NCBI GenBank assembly: GCA_013399855.1
Contig: VXAY01001313.1
Span: forward strand, 1,597,084 to 1,661,083
Direction of reading: 5' to 3'
Length of the DNA: 64,000 nucleotides
Source: Oxyruncus cristatus
Lineage: Eukaryota; Chordata; Aves; Passeriformes; Cotingidae
In this document: piece after piece, positions 1-11,214 of the stretch
Layout of the letters: the number at the start of each line of letters is the position of its first letter
Numbering within the stretch: position 1 is the stretch's first letter
The notes under the pieces: generated by a model
Databases searched by the model: none
The model's input: the letters and a program-made list of their open reading frames with translations, nothing else
What the model was told of the DNA's origin: nothing
Position numbers and translations under genes: made by a program

Positions 1-51
1 ACAGCTACTGGGAAGAAAAATTAACTCTATCCCAGCTGAAACCAGGACATC
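1..51. mobile_element. Possible 3' end of an avian LTR, cut by the window edge
   Basis: The first bases carry the phrase TTAACTCTATCCCAGCTGAA followed by ACCAGGACA. From memory this resembles the terminal part of a repeated songbird LTR family, and it ends in CA as an LTR should. The rest would lie outside the window, so no target-site duplication or TG start can be checked. No second copy was seen in the window. The assignment rests on recall of a repeated phrase and is weak. Confidence 0.3.
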
Positions 52-3000
52 AAATGATGACTAATTACAGCTGTCATCAGAGATCAGATACACCTTCAAT
101 GCAGTGAGTGCTCCGTGTCACTGGCAGATACACCGGATCATCCCCAGACCACAGCTCCAGGAACCAGGCCCTCTTACAAAGCCTCTCCTATAGAGCTGTA
201 TCCCTCCTGTGACCCCACTGCAGACCCCTGCCAACCAGACAGACAGACCATGGCCAGCCCCAGAATGCTTATGTTAAGGAAACTTCCCTGTCCGACCGTC
301 CAGGACCCACTCTTGGAGTGACACTCACACCACCTGAGCAGCTCCCTGTGCACCTACACCCCCCACACTCCCACACTGTTTCCTCACTGGCTCAGCCCCA
401 GGTTTCCCACAGCAGAGTCACAGATGTCCCAGTCTTCAAAATAGTTTGGTCTTGTTGCAACAACTAAATAACAGCTTGAGCTGGTACCTCTGAGGAGGGA
501 CCCTAAACCAAGGAAATCCTGGGGTTATACTCTCACAGTATAAGTGTGGGAGAGTCATCTCCAGCCCTGTCCCTCAGAGTCCCTCACCTGGCTGTGCCCT
601 GGGCCCTTTGTCATGCCAAAGGGTCAGCAGTTCGTGTCCTCTGCTCTGGGGCTCCCACCTAAAGATCAGCCTGGAGCTCACGCTGCAGCTGCACCCCGAG
701 CTGCCTGCACCAAATGTGCTCCTCAACACTTATGGCAGAAAACCAGGCACAGAATGTGCTGGCCAGTGAGCATCTGAAGAAGCAGCCTGCAGAAGACCCA
801 ATTTTTGTTTTAGAGACCAGGACAGTGGGGGATGAGGTTAGGAAATACTCAGGGTCAGCTTTACAGTATGAAATTAGTAAAAAACCCAAACATACGCATT
901 TGTCACATCATCATAGGCAAATATCCCAAAACTCTGGTTCTTCTGAGGAAATTTGTCACCTTTCCCTTCATGTGTCTAAAACAACCAGTATGGCAATGAC
1001 AGATAAAGCCCTTTTTTTACCTTTTCTTTCTTTCCCTCTTTTTTTTTTTTTACCTTCTGTTTTTTTATTATTCATAATGAAAGTGTAAGTAAAGGAGGCT
1101 TTGGGGAAGTAATCCTGTCTAAATCTCAGAGTTTTGCAGATCTTTCATAAGGGATCAGTCTCAGCCCTTACAATGCTCACTTTACATTTGCCACTGAACG
1201 GGTTTCAAAAGACAACTGTTTCCAAGTCTTACCCCCAGTAAGGTTGCAACTAGTCACCTGCTTCCAAAAGCAGCTTTTTTTTTTCTTTTCCCTTCACATC
1301 CTTGCAGAAATTATTTGCCTCCTGTCTTTTCTTCTCTCATCCCCCCAAAAATAAGAAAAAATACTTTGAATCATTTTGAAATCTACTATAGTAAAACTGC
1401 AGTAAGGAACAAAAAGAATCATTATCTTTATAGCATTTTGTAACCTTGAGTCAAACTCAGGTCCAAATGCTGGTTTCATTGCAGGAGATGGACTTGTATT
1501 TTTTAAAATGGTTTTATTCTTGATTTAAATATCCAGGAAAGCATTCTAGGAATCAGGGAACTGGTTTTGATCCCAAAGAAGAGCTACAGACCAAGATTCC
1601 AATGCAATACATCTGACGGTAACTAATTGGATAATATCAAAGTGCACCTGTTTATCTGAGAAGCTTTGTGTATGTTTTGGATACAAATAAGTTAAGACAG
1701 CAGATATGAAAAAGGCAGTTCTAGGAGAACAAATGGGTTCACTCTAAATCCCCTAGATATCCAATTTATATTTAGAAATTTCTTCAATTAAAATAGTGCA
1801 GTCCTTGTCCAGGTGTGATAGGTAACAGAACTTCACAGAAAAACCATTTCTCTATAGCAGTAAGTACAATTCTTATACTTCCCCAGAACCTTCTTTCCCT
1901 TCCATTTTAAATAAATACCTCTTGGCTCAGTATCTCCAGAGGACCTTTGTTAGATTAAAAATAAAGTAAGCATTACTAGCCGCAATGAATATTGATATAA
2001 ATATTATAATTCTTCTCCTATACTAAAGAACGCTCAAAATGGATACTGTTTCTAAAGCTTAGTTGGTAATGGCACCATTAGAACAGGGATTAAACAAAAA
2101 TTTTTAGTACAACATTCCAACTCTAGTCATAAAATATGCCATTTTGGACTAATAATCTTGAAGAGAAAAAAATCAGTTCCAGTAAACTGGATCAGATCTG
2201 TAAGTTTTCTTATTTAATAGGGTTAATTAAAATTTCTAAATGTCATTTCAAAGTGACATATTAAATTCTTCCTTCTTTAAACGGAAAAAAATGGAATTCA
2301 AAGAGTTTCCACGACATATTTTTTTCAGATCAGAAAATCCACTGAAACTGTCCCTTTCCTACTGAACATCACTTTCCATGAAGAATTAGTACTTCTAACA
2401 AAAAAAGTTTTGACAGAAAATGTATATTCTTCCTTTTTCTGAACATATTCCTAGAAACGTGCATGTACATGATTCTTAAAAAGCACTTTGCAGGCTCACA
2501 AAGTCCCGGCCTTTAACTGATCACTGCATCTCGTCTCAGTGATACACTTAATTTCCCTACTCTCACAATAGGAGCTGGAAATTCCAAAACTTGGTACGTA
2601 TTAGCTTTGTACAAGTCGTTAATGAACAACAAGCACAATGCGCTTTTAGCATCCATGTTTTTTGATAATTTGCTCTGAGTAGTACTTCCTTCTTTTGTAT
2701 ACACCCTATAAACATAGAACTGAAAGCCCTCACTCAGTGGGGATGCTTTTTCCAGTTATGCACTGTTACATTAAAATATGAAGCCTGATATTTCCCTCTT
2801 TCTCTTCTGCAGAACTGCATTGCTGAGGAAAGCTGTTCTTCCCTCTGTGGTACTGATGAAGCACAAGTAATAACTGTCATGAGATTGGATGGTATTTTAA
2901 CCATTGTAGGCTCCTCCATTAATATAAGTCTAAAAACCTGGCATATTCAGCTTGAATCTCCCACAAAAGATAGGCCAGATTGGTCACATAGATCTCTATA

Positions 3001-3165
3001 CTCTCCTACTCAGGTGCCTGGTCATTAGTCTGAGATAGCTATCCAAGGTTCTTGTTCCCCATAAACTCTGTAATATTTCATTTATGGTCTCTGTCTAAAT
3101 GATATGAGATCGTCCTTTCTTGACCTCCATTTCAGTTCCTCCACAAGCTAAATAACTCAACCTAA
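52..3165. other. Non-coding sequence, no gene seen
   Basis: Positions 52-780 are richer in G and C than what follows, with many CCC and CAG words. The short open frames here (up to 124 codons) have no recognisable protein content. From 780 on the DNA is AT-rich with a T tract near 1037-1052. No exon with convincing splice sites, RNA gene or repeat family was recognised. Confidence 0.6.
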
Positions 3166-3272
3166 TGGGGGGAGGAATAAAAAGAAAAAAACCCACAGGA
3201 GGTGGGAGGGAGAGGGGCAAAAAAAAAAAAAAAAAAAGGAGAAAAATAAAAAGTGTGGGGAGATGGAAAATA
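3166..3272 (+). repeat. Polypurine tract with A19 run
   Basis: The plus strand is almost all purine for about 105 bases. It includes several GGG and GGGG runs followed by 19 consecutive A bases (3219-3237). Overlapping open frames on both strands (Lys/Arg-rich on plus, Phe/Leu/Pro-rich on minus) are a by-product of this composition. Such tracts can form triplex or G-rich structures and are prone to length error in assembly. Confidence 0.85.
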
Positions 3273-6200
3273 CATTCCCAAACACTACCCCCAGCTGAGT
3301 TCCATTTTTGGTTGCTATCAGGACAGTTCATGCAAACAGGAGTAAATACGACCCAAACCTTCACCAGCTTTTCGCACACACCCCTCCAGTTGATGAATCT
3401 AATTAGAAGGTGTATCTGACATTTTGCACAATGTGATCTGATAACACAAACAAAAATATACTAATAATGCATTTTGAAGTTTGCACTGCACTAGTTGCCT
3501 ATTACTTAGGTAATAGGGGATCAGAAAATAAAACACACCAAAGAAAACCTGCATAAAAGATTAATGTTAATCGAGAGAAGTATTGGAGGTGAAGAAAACT
3601 ATAAGGAAAATTGGAAGAAGAGGAACTATGGATAGCAACTTCTCCTGGCTACACAGCTGTAATGTTCTGGAGTCACTACTGTAATATATGTGGCGTTGCC
3701 TATTGTTCTAGCCTTAATCATTCCAATGTAATGCATTGGGATTTCTGTTTAATCTGATTCCCATTTTATATGTAATGCTTATTACAGTCAATCTCTGTTG
3801 CCATTCCATTTAGTGCATATTCCACTGAATGAGGCATAAAAATACCGTACATGGAACTCTTCCAAGAGCATTCAGTAAGAATTTGCTTTTCAAAGCTCAA
3901 ATGTCACACACTGTTTATAAACATGGTAACTGTTGACCATTTAACTACATGGCACAGTAGTGACACTGGGTAATTGCACAGCTGTCAGAAAGCAACATTT
4001 CCGTAAAGATATAAATCCAACGTTAACTAAGGAACAAAACCTCTCAGAAATATGGTACTTAAAATTTTACCATAGGCACATATTGAGCTGAATTTTAAGA
4101 CCCAATGAAATCTTCGAGAGTAACTGGATTTTTCTCCTTGACTCTGAATTTCTTCTTGAAAATAACAGCTTTGTACATCTATATTCTATTGAAAAGCCTC
4201 AGCTTTTTAGGGAAAATTTTGTAATGCTTTGTTAAAAAACGTACACCCGAAAGAGCAAAACTCCAGAGAATAAATTAAAATTCATCAGAACTGGCCAGCA
4301 CTTGGAGCTTGGGGTTTTTTTGGTTGGTTTGCTTTGGTTCCCCTCCTGTCTCCCATTAAGAGAAGAAATTGCCACTGAAACAATTTAATAGTTTAAGTCT
4401 TCAGTTTGTAATGTCTACAGGGGGTTGAGTGGACACTGGTCCGAAGGTTGAAAATGCTTTTACAGGCATAGACCCTGTGTAGACAAGCCTATTTTCAGCA
4501 TGGATGACTGGTTTCTATTCTCATAACGATCTGCCATTCCAGAGTCAGGATATAACATGTTCCAGTGTATACCACCAGTCTCATACACTGTGCTTTCTCA
4601 GCTCTACTCAGAACAATAGCTTAAGCTCCAACTTCAGTTTCCACTGCAAGTTCAAGATAACTTCAGAGAGTTTGCACAGAGTTTTCCAAAGTTTGATTTC
4701 TGTAGGTATAAATAGCAGATGGCAACTACATCATTAAAGGAAGATGTAAATTTCTTATCTTTCCATCGTGCACACAACTTACACATTCCAAATTTCCCCT
4801 ATCAAGAGACATATGCTTTGTCTTAACAGTATGATAGCTGAAATCCTAGGATCATCTATCACAAACTCTGAACTGGAAGAAACAGCTATAGGGTGAAGGG
4901 ACCACACTGATTTTGAGGAACTTACAGTTTTAATACTGATTCATTGCCTCTAGCATAAAGGAGCAAATCACAATGCCAGGCTGCTATTTTATGTAGGTTA
5001 TGGGTTTTTAAACTCTATGAAATTGGAAAGGTATATCAACATCAAAGGTTACCCTGTCCAGTATCCATCTTTTCATCCATTGATATACATACTATCTCTC
5101 AACTTTTTTAAAAATCATGTCTGGTTTTAATGGAAAAACAACACTAGTCAGCCTGAAACATAAAGTCTTTCAAACCGGTCCTCTTCTGCCTACAGCACTC
5201 TTATTTTAAATTGCAAAATAAAGACATAAATAAAGCCAAATCCTTACAGGTCTGAGGACCTTCTTGACAGTCACAGGACACTTTACATGCACAAACATGC
5301 CACAGTCTGTGTAAGCATTAAAGAACACCTTAAAGATCACCTTAACCTTCTCAAACCACAAGATTCTGCCTGATCAGCTTTGCCAAGAGGAGAAACTATT
5401 TGCTGTTCTTTACACTGCCTGAGGATACTTGCCTGCTGTGTATTTGCCAAGTGATAACTCTCCTTCCTCTAGGAGGAAGGAAAACCATGGGGAGCAGCAA
5501 TGGTGGTAATGGAAGGGGCTAACTCTCCCTCAGGATGTCCAGTCTTAACTCCACGCGAAGTCTTACAGCCTAATGAAGGTTATGCAGAGACAGCAGGCCC
5601 CCAGCACAGTGCACATGTGCCAATGGGAAGCAGGCACAAACCAATTTACTTCCATAAATTTTTCCTCTAAGCAGATGTTCAAATATTCACTGAGTTCAAG
5701 CCCATGATGTTTTGCACCTATACTTTCTCAGAGTTTGCAGAGGTGCACTGGAACCCCCATGGTGATCTCATTACTGCCAGTTTGTATCAGCTTTACCTTT
5801 GGCAGCAAGAATGATATTAAAAATATATATTTTAGCAATTGGGCATGAGCAGATTTGCCTGGAAAACATGTTTACTTTTCCCAAAGGCTTGCACACAGTT
5901 GTTCAGAAGAGTATGGCAAAGTTAGTAATTAAAACCAAACCAAACAAAACAAAAAACCAAAACAAAACTAAAAACTATTTAATCCTTTGAAACATTTTCT
6001 CCTTCATCTAAATAACACAAGCTGACACAGTGTTTGCAAAGTTTTAGACAAATGGGTTTTTGAGAATGAACCTTTCTACACTGTCTGGAGGAACAGCTTA
6101 TCTTCTGACTCAAGGGAAACCTGCATTCATTACAGACTATGCTTTGATTCTGTTCCTGAAACCAAATAATTTTTAGCACTTGAAGTTCTGCGGGTTTTTT

Positions 6201-6967
6201 TTCCGAGGTAGGATTTAGACAAAACACAGATTTGTGTTAGAGTTTCCATGTACCTGAATTTCCCTACAAATGAAGAGAAAAAGAAAAAGTGAAACTAATA
6301 GGCTTTTAATTTTAAAAGCTGAGCTTGTTTGGCTGGTGATATACTACCCTTAGCACTGATTTCTATCATTCCATCCATGTAGGTATGAAAGGATTCACAA
6401 GGGAAATTTCTATGACATCTAACTGAAGTAGCCTGCACCTCACTGACAAAAAACAAAGTACACCATGTGGTATATCATTTATGCAGGACAATTTATATAG
6501 AGGTTCATTGGTCTATGTTGTAAGACTCTAATGATCTGTTTACAGCAGGAAAATAGTCCCCAGATACTATGGAATGAACTCAGTTTTAAGTTTGTGACAA
6601 ACTACGACTAGGAAACAAAAGTTGTTTTAATGTTCAGTGGATTCAGATTTCAAGCTAATATACAAAAGCATCCATCAAGTGTTAGTTTCTTTTTCTGAAG
6701 ATAAAGTGACAGCAACCTGTTGTGTAACAATACAACAGAGTGCAGAACACAGAATTTGGCATGTAATCCATCCTCCTTCAGGGGAAATCTATGGAAGATG
6801 GAAACGAGAATTATCTATTAGTTGATGGTAGCTTTATTCATAAAGTCTGTGGTGCTGTCAGGTTTCCATAATCTACACTGAACTTTTGAGTGAGACAAAG
6901 GCCATGCATTTGAGCACATAATACAGGTATATTTGGCTATGACTGAGCAGCAGTAAACTGCAAAACT
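3273..6967. other. Unique AT-rich non-coding sequence
   Basis: Ordinary AT-rich DNA with scattered short open frames of no recognisable content. A small CA/A-rich patch (CAAAACAAAA type words) lies at 5935-5975. No repeat family, RNA gene or exon could be supported. Confidence 0.6.
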
Positions 6968-6986
6968 AAAAAAAAAAAAAAAAAAA
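6968..6986 (+). repeat. Poly-A tract (19 A)
   Basis: An uninterrupted run of 19 A. Nothing gene-like precedes it that would make it the tail of a processed copy. Confidence 0.9.
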
Positions 6987-7099
6987 GTTTTACCTAAGAA
7001 AAAATTTAGAAAGACAGCGTCTTGGCCAATAAGCAGAGGGTGCCAAAATAGAAGTTTGAGAGACGTAATGTTTGTGCAAATGTAATGATAAAGAGAGGA

Positions 7100-8470
7100 G
7101 CAACAAAGCATGGCATTGGAATGGACATTTTTAAATCGGGGTTACATCTGTTTTTGCAGAAAACTCAAAAGAGTGTGACAAGAAATGTCACTAGCTGAAA
7201 AAAAACTGAATAAAAACAGATCCTTGTATAGTTACCTAGCGGAAATATAGTCACCTGATAGAAAGCATGGAAGAAAAGAACTAAGGACTAAAGATGCATC
7301 TGGAGACATGGGAGAAATTCACTTCAATTTTTTTTTTTAAAGAAAACGCACAGGAAAAAATAATAATAATATTAATTTGCCCTGATGTGAGTTGTAAATA
7401 CCTGCAAACAAAAAGATCTGGAGCATGTGGGCACAAAGAAAAGGCACAGGAGGGATCAAATATAACAAGAAAAAGGGTTGTTAACAGGGCAAGGCAACTG
7501 CAAAGAGGAACAGAGATGTTGCACAGAGCGAAGAGACAGACAAATAAAGAGAGCAGAGGAACTCAGTAAGCACAGAGGAAGGTAAAATCCAAGGGCTGGG
7601 ACCTGTGTTTGATGAGGACAACACATAGAAGATTAAAAAACATAAATGAAGAAGAGGGCAAAGGGGACAGGAGAGGTAGGAGGCAACCACAAACCAGATG
7701 AAGTAAAAATAAAATTGAGAAGATTGGGGATTCACACAATTCCAGGAACTGTTGAATTGCATGAGGGACAAATTGACTGGCCTCTCATCACAGAGCACAG
7801 AAGGAAGAGGTCAGCAAGCTAGGACAAGAAATATGGCCTTGAGGAGGAAAAGAAATAATAAAGACAGAAGAAAAAAAAGTCTTTCTTCACTTAGGACAGG
7901 TACCATTGTAAAGTTACCTCCGAATGAAGTAATATTTATATATAGGTGAGATAGATGTACAGTGCAAATTAAAGTAGGATGCAGCTATTGAAGAGGAACA
8001 GACAGATAAAAGACTTGTGGTAAAAAGAAATGGTCAGTAAATGTAACCACTGAAAAGTGTTTTCATTAAATGAACATTTCTTTGGTGATTCTTTCAGATG
8101 AGACTTTCAGTGCTGGCCTTGAGGGAGTCTGAAACTACTAAAAGAAAAAATAAATATTAAAGAGCACAGAGGGCTCACAGTCTCTAAAGCTACTTTTAAT
8201 TTGTGAGACTATAAAAATTTTTTTAATGAGGATATACGAACAGTCACATCCAGAGAGTGCAAGATGCATAAACAGCAACAAGATCAATACAAATATGATG
8301 ACATTAGAGTTCAGAAAAAGAATGATACTTACATGGTAAGATGGCAACGAAGAAATAAACAAGGATATCATGGTAAAACAGATTGAATCTGTGTAATGCA
8401 AGGGGAGTTTAACAAAGGAAAGACAGACTTCTTGGAATAGCAGCCCTACAGTCAAAGTTGAATACAGAAG
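7100..8470 (+). other. Long purine-skewed block
   Basis: The plus strand is strongly enriched in A and G for more than 1 kb. By hand count, 7621-7680 holds only 11 pyrimidines in 60 bases and 7501-7560 only 12 in 60. The open frames found here (7294-7569 plus, 7481-7798 minus, 7752-7949 plus) reflect this composition: Lys/Arg/Glu-rich on plus and Leu/Ser/Phe-rich on minus. I recognise no protein. A transcription-linked skew or an old A-rich retroviral interior are possible explanations. Neither can be shown from the sequence alone. Confidence 0.6.
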
Positions 8471-10440
8471 AATAACCCTTACCTATTAAGATGTTCTTCA
8501 GGTGTGGTGTTCATTTAATAAATTTTAAAATCTCAAAGCCAGAGTGAGAAAATAACAACAACAGATCTTGTAAGAAAGTGTGACCGTAAGTTAAATGAAG
8601 CTAAGCAGAGTCAAGGTTCATAGCTTCACAACAGAGGACCTTAAAGAATTTCTATATTTCCTCTGCCTGCTTAGATTTTGAGCCTTTCAGTTTATCCTAT
8701 TCACTCAGCAGTTACTCCCTGAGGAACCTGAGAGCTTCAGTTGCTTATTTAATATTACCAGCAATGAATCTGACAAATACTATTAGAGGAATTAACTATG
8801 ACAAAAAACTAGGAATTATTATAAATACAGAGGTATTTAGAGAGCATTTAAAAAGATGATGAATTCTGAAACCAGATAATTATGCTGAAATTCACTACTA
8901 CGAAAAATAAGGTCATGCTCTCAGATGAAAAAAAAAAAGAATCTATTATTTGAAACTTCACCAATTTGAAAAACACCAGAGGTGCTATTACAGCTTCATT
9001 GTCTGTGATCTAGCAATTTTCACACCCATGAACAATTAGGCGCTAATAAATAAATACATATATGCATATATGTATATACGTATCAGTCAAAACGTGGCCA
9101 TTAGAGTAAGAAAGCATGAATATCAACATAGAGAAAGATTTCTGTAGTCACTAGCAGGTTGAGAGTAGAGTTTAAGTTTGGATAGTTTAGCAGCAGAACC
9201 ATAAGACAACATGCTTGCTGTATTTCAAGTACTATATTAAGTACCTCAGGAGGATAAAAAGAAGGCATCCCAACTGCTAAGCTCACGGGGCCCATGCTAG
9301 CACAACGACATATGGATACTAGTAGGATCACAGATATATTCTGGCCAAGAATAGAAAGGCTTCTAAGCATTATGGGGAGATTCTATATTCACCTGACAAC
9401 AGTAGTGGCAGGCCAAAATACACTCAGTTCCATTTCAGGAAACTGTATGATTAGTTTATGAAAGTGTGGAATATATATTTATTCATTATGGTGGCCTCTG
9501 TTCTCAGGGAACAGCAGCGAGCAATCCAGGAGGTAATTGCCTGTCTTGTACCCCGACACAGTACAGAAACACAGCAGCAGTCTCTCAGGTTTTGTGCCTG
9601 AGAAAGGCACAAAAACATGCACTTTATATATTCGAGACTACAGCAGAGCTGAAAAAGTTAATACCGAGTCCCCATTTCTATTATGAGCTCAGGCATTCAA
9701 GGTTTAATATCTCAGATGATGTAAATTGCATCTCCTGGAACTTGGCAAGCATCTTGTCAGCTTCAATGCCATTTGTTTTTCCAAATCCAAATTGTTTTTA
9801 AAAGATTAAGGTGTTCTAATTTTTTAAGGCATTAAGTACAAAAGCAGTAATCCTTTACCATTGTGATAAAGATTGTCTACCCTAATCTTTATTATTTACT
9901 AAAGCTTGACTGCCAAAGAAAAGAAACTCATTTTTCAAAGTCTATTTATTTATTTAGTTGAATTGCTATATTCTGAATTTGGGGATGAGAAAAGAAGACT
10001 GATTACTCCAGCTCTGAAGAACTTTCACAAAAATAAATATGATTCAAGCCTCAATAAAGTAGTATGGTATGAATATCAGCTCCATTCAAGCCAGGGGGAC
10101 AAGATTTCATCCTCAGAAGTCTTTTGTCTCCCAAATATTGCTTCAAATCCTACAAAACTGACGGATTTAGAAGACTATTAAGAGCCAGTTAGTCCATATG
10201 TTTTAGTAAAGTAACTCAGTTAATAGTTCCTTGAAAATTCTATCTCTTACAAACAAGTACACACCAAAGCTAAGCAAAGAAGTCTGAGGCTCTACTTTCT
10301 TGACGAGAGTAAGTATGAGAATTCTGAGGAGGGGTGTCCAAATCAGGCTGGTACCACATCCACTGGTGAAAACCAAGATGATATGGAAAGAGTTTTCAAT
10401 AGAAGGGAATAGGAAAAAAATAAACACAGTATGATGATAC
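8471..10440. other. AT-rich non-coding sequence with a TA-rich patch
   Basis: No gene or repeat family recognised. Positions 9047-9081 are an imperfect TA/CATA-rich low-complexity stretch. The open frames at 9101-9370 (minus), 9466-9801 (plus) and 9906-10181 (plus) have no domain I can recognise. Confidence 0.55.
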
Positions 10441-10530
10441 CTTTTATTTTGCAATTGGAAATTAAGGCAGAGAGATCAAGCGCACGATAAACGTCACCCA
10501 CAACACGCGATCGAGCACGGAGCTCAAGTC
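10441..10530 (-). mobile_element. MIR-like ancient SINE fragment
   Basis: Read on the plus strand, this segment follows the reverse complement of the MIR core and 3' region as I remember it: a TTTTATTTTGCA-like start, then GGAAATTAAGGCAGAGAGAT in place of the familiar GGAAACTGAGGCACAGAGAG, then GTCACCCACAAC in place of GTCACACAGC, then GCACGGAGCT in place of GGCAGAGCT. The order and spacing of these words are right and divergence is high, as expected for an amniote-age element. The first 60 bases fit best. The right part (10488-10525) is unusually CpG-rich. Confidence 0.45.
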
Positions 10531-11087
10531 ACTCATCCTTCTTCAAGACCTTCAACAGTACCCTTGTTTTAAAAACCTGGATTCTTTTTTGCCTTCAGTA
10601 GAAGGGTTCATCACAGCAAAGCATGTGGCTGCATCTGCTGGTGTCTGCTTCAGAGGAGGGAAAAGGTAGCACACCCTCGGAGATACACTGTCAATACCCC
10701 AAAGGCCCTCATCAGAAACGCATTCTTACCATTGTTCTTTTGGTATCCCTGCTTGACAAGTACTTTAAAGATGTGTACTCCTGGCTATGCACATAAATCT
10801 GTGTCTTTTACCACTTTCTCTCTTACAACATTCAAACGGAAAACAAAACCTTAGCTTATAGGAATATCACTGCAAGTTTGCACTTGCAAATTCTATCCCA
10901 CTGTGTCACGCCTGCAGCTACTCCTAAGCCTGTGGTTTGATTGTTTATTAACTGAATGCTGGAAGGTGGCAGAAGAATCTCTCCTTCATGAATCTGAAGC
11001 TCACAGTCAGAAATGCCAATCCATATCTACTCCTTCCCTGGGTAGATATACATGTGTTTGTGTATATGCACATTTGTATGGATATAC
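10531..11087. other. Non-coding sequence, nothing recognised
   Basis: Unique sequence between the MIR-like piece and the microsatellite. No gene, repeat family or regulatory motif could be supported. Confidence 0.6.
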
Positions 11088-11120
11088 TCCCATATATATA
11101 TATATATATACACACACACC
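11088..11120 (+). repeat. (TA)n(CA)n compound microsatellite
   Basis: About ten TA units run directly into about five CA units. Several short open frames on both strands cross it and are artefacts, visible as alternating Tyr/Ile or Thr/His. Confidence 0.9.
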
Positions 11121-11179
11121 CCCATGCAGCTGTCTGGGGACAGGCAAAGGGGACAGAAAAAAGGAAAATGGAAGGAAGA

Positions 11180-11214
11180 AAGCATAAAGGGTATGCACCA
11201 AGCATAAAGGGTAT
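11180..11214 (+). repeat. Short tandem duplication, 20-bp unit
   Basis: The 15-base word AAGCATAAAGGGTAT occurs at 11180 and again at 11200, giving one full 20-bp unit plus a partial second copy. This looks like a small local slippage or patch duplication. Confidence 0.8.

Noticed and set aside
3095..3419. Lys/Arg-rich plus frame and Phe/Leu/Pro-rich minus frame
   Set aside because: Both are products of the polypurine and poly-A tract.
4835..5075. Two phrases resembling CR1 3' ends (near 4850 and 5018)
   Set aside because: Only a few words match, and the order and spacing do not follow a CR1 terminus.
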